A model generated the notes under the pieces. That model worked only from the letters and a program-made list of their open reading frames with translations. It was not told the origin of the DNA and did not search any database. The translations under genes and the position numbers were made by a program. From Glandiceps talaboti (Eukaryota > Hemichordata > Enteropneusta > Spengelidae), in the NCBI RefSeq assembly GCF_964340395.1, contig NC_135566.1, positions 1,470,501-1,534,500 on the forward strand: 64,000 nucleotides of DNA, read 5' to 3'. Each line of letters opens with the position of its first letter. Positions within the stretch are counted from its first letter, which is position 1. Shown piece after piece: positions 60,561-64,000 of the stretch.

Positions 60561-61934
60561 TTTAACTGTCTTAACAAAACAATTAAAAACTGCATGCAAG
60601 AATAAGCTTCCTTGATGTGTACTTCTAAAGACTGTAACTATGTGTACTATATACTTGTAACTGCATGTACAGTAACTATAGTTAACCAATGGATTTAACT
60701 AAGTATTCCTGCTAGGAGGGGATAATTTAGTTTGGCTATATCCTAAATGAATTGTAAGGTCCATAGTATAGACAACTGTGTGGTCTATTATAGGGTCTGT
60801 AGTATAGACAACTATATTGTAGTCTATTGTTGTCACACTGTAGCTGGCCATGTAATAACATCAAAGTCCTGAGACATCTACAGTTTTCTGTGTATCTGAT
60901 TTGACTTCTTGGTATTCTGATGTGGTTACATACCAATAGATGACTCACAAACTTTTCATTTATACTTTTGTTATTAAGCCTAGAATATCGTCATGTGGGT
61001 ATCTTGACTCACTATTCCCCTACCATGTCTGGCATTTTATGACCAGTATTTACTTTAATGAGCTTTTGGCCGGAAATTAGGAGTTACTTTTTATTGGGTT
61101 TTTAATTTTTCCCATTGTGAGATGGTGTCAATAACATCAAAACGACTCAGTGGGTTTAGCTATTCTACGTAAACATAATTACCATGTTCAATCAATCATT
61201 GTTGAAAGTCATTATCTAATTGTACGGTTTGACTAAATGCTAACAAAATGTCAAGTATGGTAGGGGAATAAGGATAGTAGAAATGCCAACATGACTGAAT
61301 TCTAGACTATTTTGTGTGCTCTTCCTACACATGCTGCAGTTTCAATCTGAATTTCAATTTTACTTAAATTTAGAAATCACTTTGTTTTTTAACTTCCATA
61401 CAAAGCAAGCTGAAATGGATGATATTTTATATTTTCAAACTTCTGTTAGAAAAACTGTTGTCATAGAAACTGTAGCATGCAGTAGTTTCAGAGAAGGGAA
61501 TAAGTACATCCCATAATGCTTTGTGTAAGTTCTGCAGAGGTCATAGGTCAAATTATGTTTGCTCGTCAACAGTATAAACACAAATCAATATCAGTCTCTC
61601 TAAATACATACTGTGACAGATTAGAACGATTGATTTGATCATTTTTTACAATCACGTCATCACCACTACGTCAACCAGTGGTAAAGCCAGCAAACAAACA
61701 GTTTGACGAAAACTGTCGACCCTGAACAGATGAAACTTTACTTGTAAGTAATAAGAACTCTTGGTTGTGGTACAAGAACGTGTTAGTACAATATATTTTA
61801 TTAATGCGTATAGAAAACAACTTATACACCGCTATCCTTCAGGTGTATGAGGTATAAATTATGATTTATACTGTGCTGGCAATGCAGTTCTTGGTATTTT
61901 GTTTGGAAAACCAGGATGTAATGGGGTTGGCTAG

Positions 61935-62195
61935 AACAAGACCAAGTCATGATTTGCATAGTATTCTCAAAATCTGATTGGTTAGCTTGAATCAAGTCAT
62001 GATTTGCATAATGAAGTGTGCTCAAAGTCTGATTGGTTGGCTTGAACATTATCAAGCCATGATTTGCACAAGTATTTTCAAAATCGGTTTGATGGGCAAC
62101 AACAACATGATTTGCAATATAAATTATTCTCAAAATCTGATTGGTTAGAAGACGTCAAGTAATTTCATAATCTGATTGGTTGGCTAAAAGGACCT
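61935..62195. repeat. Repeat array with octamer-like and CCAAT motifs, about 5 units of 50-60 bp
   Basis: Units: caagtcatgatttgcataat, then attctcaaaatctgattggt and tggcttgaa. ATTTGCAT matches the POU octamer and ATTGG is the reverse CCAAT box. Confidence 0.85.
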
Positions 62196-62499
62196 TATTT
62201 GCATTGGTCAGTAAGAAAGAAGCCATGGTATGATTTACATAATGAAGACTGTGATCTGTGTTTGACATTTTGGAAAGTAGCTAAGGTGGGATTTGTTGAG
62301 ACAGATGTAACTTGCAAAAGTGATGGCATAATGAAGGCCTCCTGTATTGTAATTGGTTATAAGAAATACAGTCAACTTGCTTATTAGCACTTTACAAAAA
62401 GAAAGGGAAGCCTAGGGTCTGATTGGTTCACATAATGTTGCTTAGTCCATTACTACTTTCTTAATTTTGCACAATGGAGTCTGTGGTCTGATTGGACAA

Positions 62500-62790
62500 T
62501 GGAAACATGGAGGTGAAAGTAAGGCTACCTTAATTATGTTTTGTGATTTACATAATGAAGACAGTCAGAGGTGTGATTGGTTGATGAAAATGAGGCTACC
62601 TTAGTTATGGGTGGTGATTTACATAATTGAGGCAGTCAGGGGTGTGATTGGTTGATGAAAATGAGGCTACCTTAATTATGTGTGGTGATTTACATAATGC
62701 AAGCAGTCAGTGGTGTGATTGGTTGATGAAAATGAGGCTACCTACATTATGCATGATGATTTACATAATGCAGGCAGTGGATGGCATGAT
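62500..62790. repeat. Minisatellite, unit about 71 bp, about 4 copies
   Basis: Unit: gtgtgattggttgatgaaaa, tgaggctaccttaattatgt, gtggtgatttacataatg and cagtcag. Shares ATTGGTT and tgatttacataat (for tgatttgcataat) with the array at 61935-62195, suggesting common descent. Confidence 0.9.
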
Positions 62791-64000
62791 TTGCTGGTGA
62801 AAGTGAGTCTACCTCATTTCTATGTCCTGATTCGTTTTGTTATATCCAGAAATGTTAAAGGCCATAGTTCCTGTGAAGTGAAGAGTTCTTTGGTTTCAAA
62901 GGAAACACTGTGAAAACAGTATGTGCTAGGTCAGGTGCGAACTGGACACCATGGCTTGAAACTCAAACTTCCCTAAAATGAAATGAGATATCAACCAAGT
63001 ATCAAAATATTATCTGTTCAGATAAAAGAAATTGCACAAAAAACAAACAAACAAACATATCTTGACCTTGACAGGACCTTGTTAAGAATTTTTCTCAGTA
63101 TATTATGGGCTATATTTATGACTATCTTTGTATGACATCTCTGTATCGATGTCCTTCACGTCTGTATCACTGTCTATCACTTCTCATCTCACCGTCATCA
63201 GTATCATCACCTCTCATCTTACTCTCATTAGTAGCATTATTTCTCATACCATAATCACTGATGTCACCACATCTCATCTGGGCATCATTTTTTCTTTTCT
63301 TCACTGTTCTATTTAACAATTTATTTTAAAAGAAAACTTATACTTTTAGTTCTGTACTAGTTGTAATTCATTCACTTTTCAACACATGGCGTGTGTGGTG
63401 TAATTTACTCTCTTCCTACTACTACTACCACTACTATCTTTAAAATCTTGCAGTTACTGTAAGTACACTTTTCTCACTTCTGTACAGTTTTGCTTTATTT
63501 TTTACTTTTATCATGAACAACCACAACTGTCTGCATGGTTTTTGTTATTCTTGTGTTCTGTCTTTCACTGTGAGCTGTATGAATTCCAATAATTCAATAT
63601 TCTCTTAACATGTTGACTGTTCTTATTTGGTATGATAACAATTGCAGAAAATGGCGAATTAATGTAAAAGACTGTCCCCTTGTTTTATCTGATAGATTGG
63701 TATCGTCAGCTCACTGTGAATAATTGGCTATCATCAATGTCATCTTTTTTATGTTGGTGTTTGTGTCAACAAGTTTTTTTCTTTTTATAACTCAGAACAC
63801 ATGGTGTCTTTTTTTCTCTTTCTTCTGTTGCTTCCACTTCGTAAAATATTTAGTGCCATCAGCGATGGGAGACAAGAAATTCAAATAAACCTGCAGTACA
63901 GGCAAACAAGGAAACCATTCTGTAAAGCTGACATTGAACAGGAAGAGTGGAACTGGAAAGCAAAGACTATGCACTATTTTGGATTGTGGACACATGATCT

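Larger units (their letters stand above)
59776..64000. other. Downstream flank, no gene recognised
   Basis: No conserved frame or RNA gene seen on either strand. Contains the three arrays listed separately, T/C-rich atcacctctcatct repeats (about 63130-63290) and otherwise unique AT-rich DNA. Confidence 0.5.

Overview
The window looks like AT-rich nuclear DNA of an animal, most likely a marine invertebrate. The evidence is spliced exons with GT-AG introns, dozens of micro- and minisatellites, tRNA-derived SINEs with (AAAT)n tails and hairpin-type MITEs. The very frequent palindrome TACATGTA and the repeat style recall lophotrochozoan genomes (mollusc, brachiopod, annelid). I cannot fix the phylum from sequence alone, and an invertebrate deuterostome is possible.

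One protein-coding gene is recognisable, on the + strand. It is a sarco/endoplasmic reticulum Ca2+-ATPase (SERCA, ATP2A family, P2A-type pump). Twenty-one coding exons between 24564 and 58143 join without a frame break into 908 codons plus a stop. They run from [17 protein letters not shown], just after transmembrane helix 2, to the C-terminus. About 108 N-terminal residues are missing. I did not find their exons in the first 24.5 kb, so they probably lie upstream of the window. The catalytic aspartate (DKTGT), the TGES loop, the TGDGVNDAP hinge and the Ca2+-site residues of helices M4, M5, M6 and M8 are all present. The protein ends in a hydrophobic tail that could form an extra helix.

Layout: 1-24563 is non-coding (probably 5' intron or intergenic) with seven tandem arrays, one SINE and three copies of a MITE-like element. 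24564-58143 is the SERCA gene. Its first visible intron is 12 kb and the later ones are mostly 0.3-3.6 kb, many filled by minisatellites. 58144 to about 59775 is the probable 3'UTR, with several polyadenylation signals and a long hairpin. From there to 64000 I see only repeats.

Most notable signals: (1) an AT-AC, U12-type intron (53977-54332) in the hinge region of the pump; (2) a minisatellite that starts exactly at an exon boundary and carries seven further copies of the real 5' splice site (40468-41035); (3) two strong RNA-type hairpins, one in the large intron (26813-26891) and one in the 3'UTR (59365-59447); (4) a CCAAT/ATTGG core that recurs in at least seven otherwise unrelated tandem arrays; (5) arrays with alternating, higher-order organisation.
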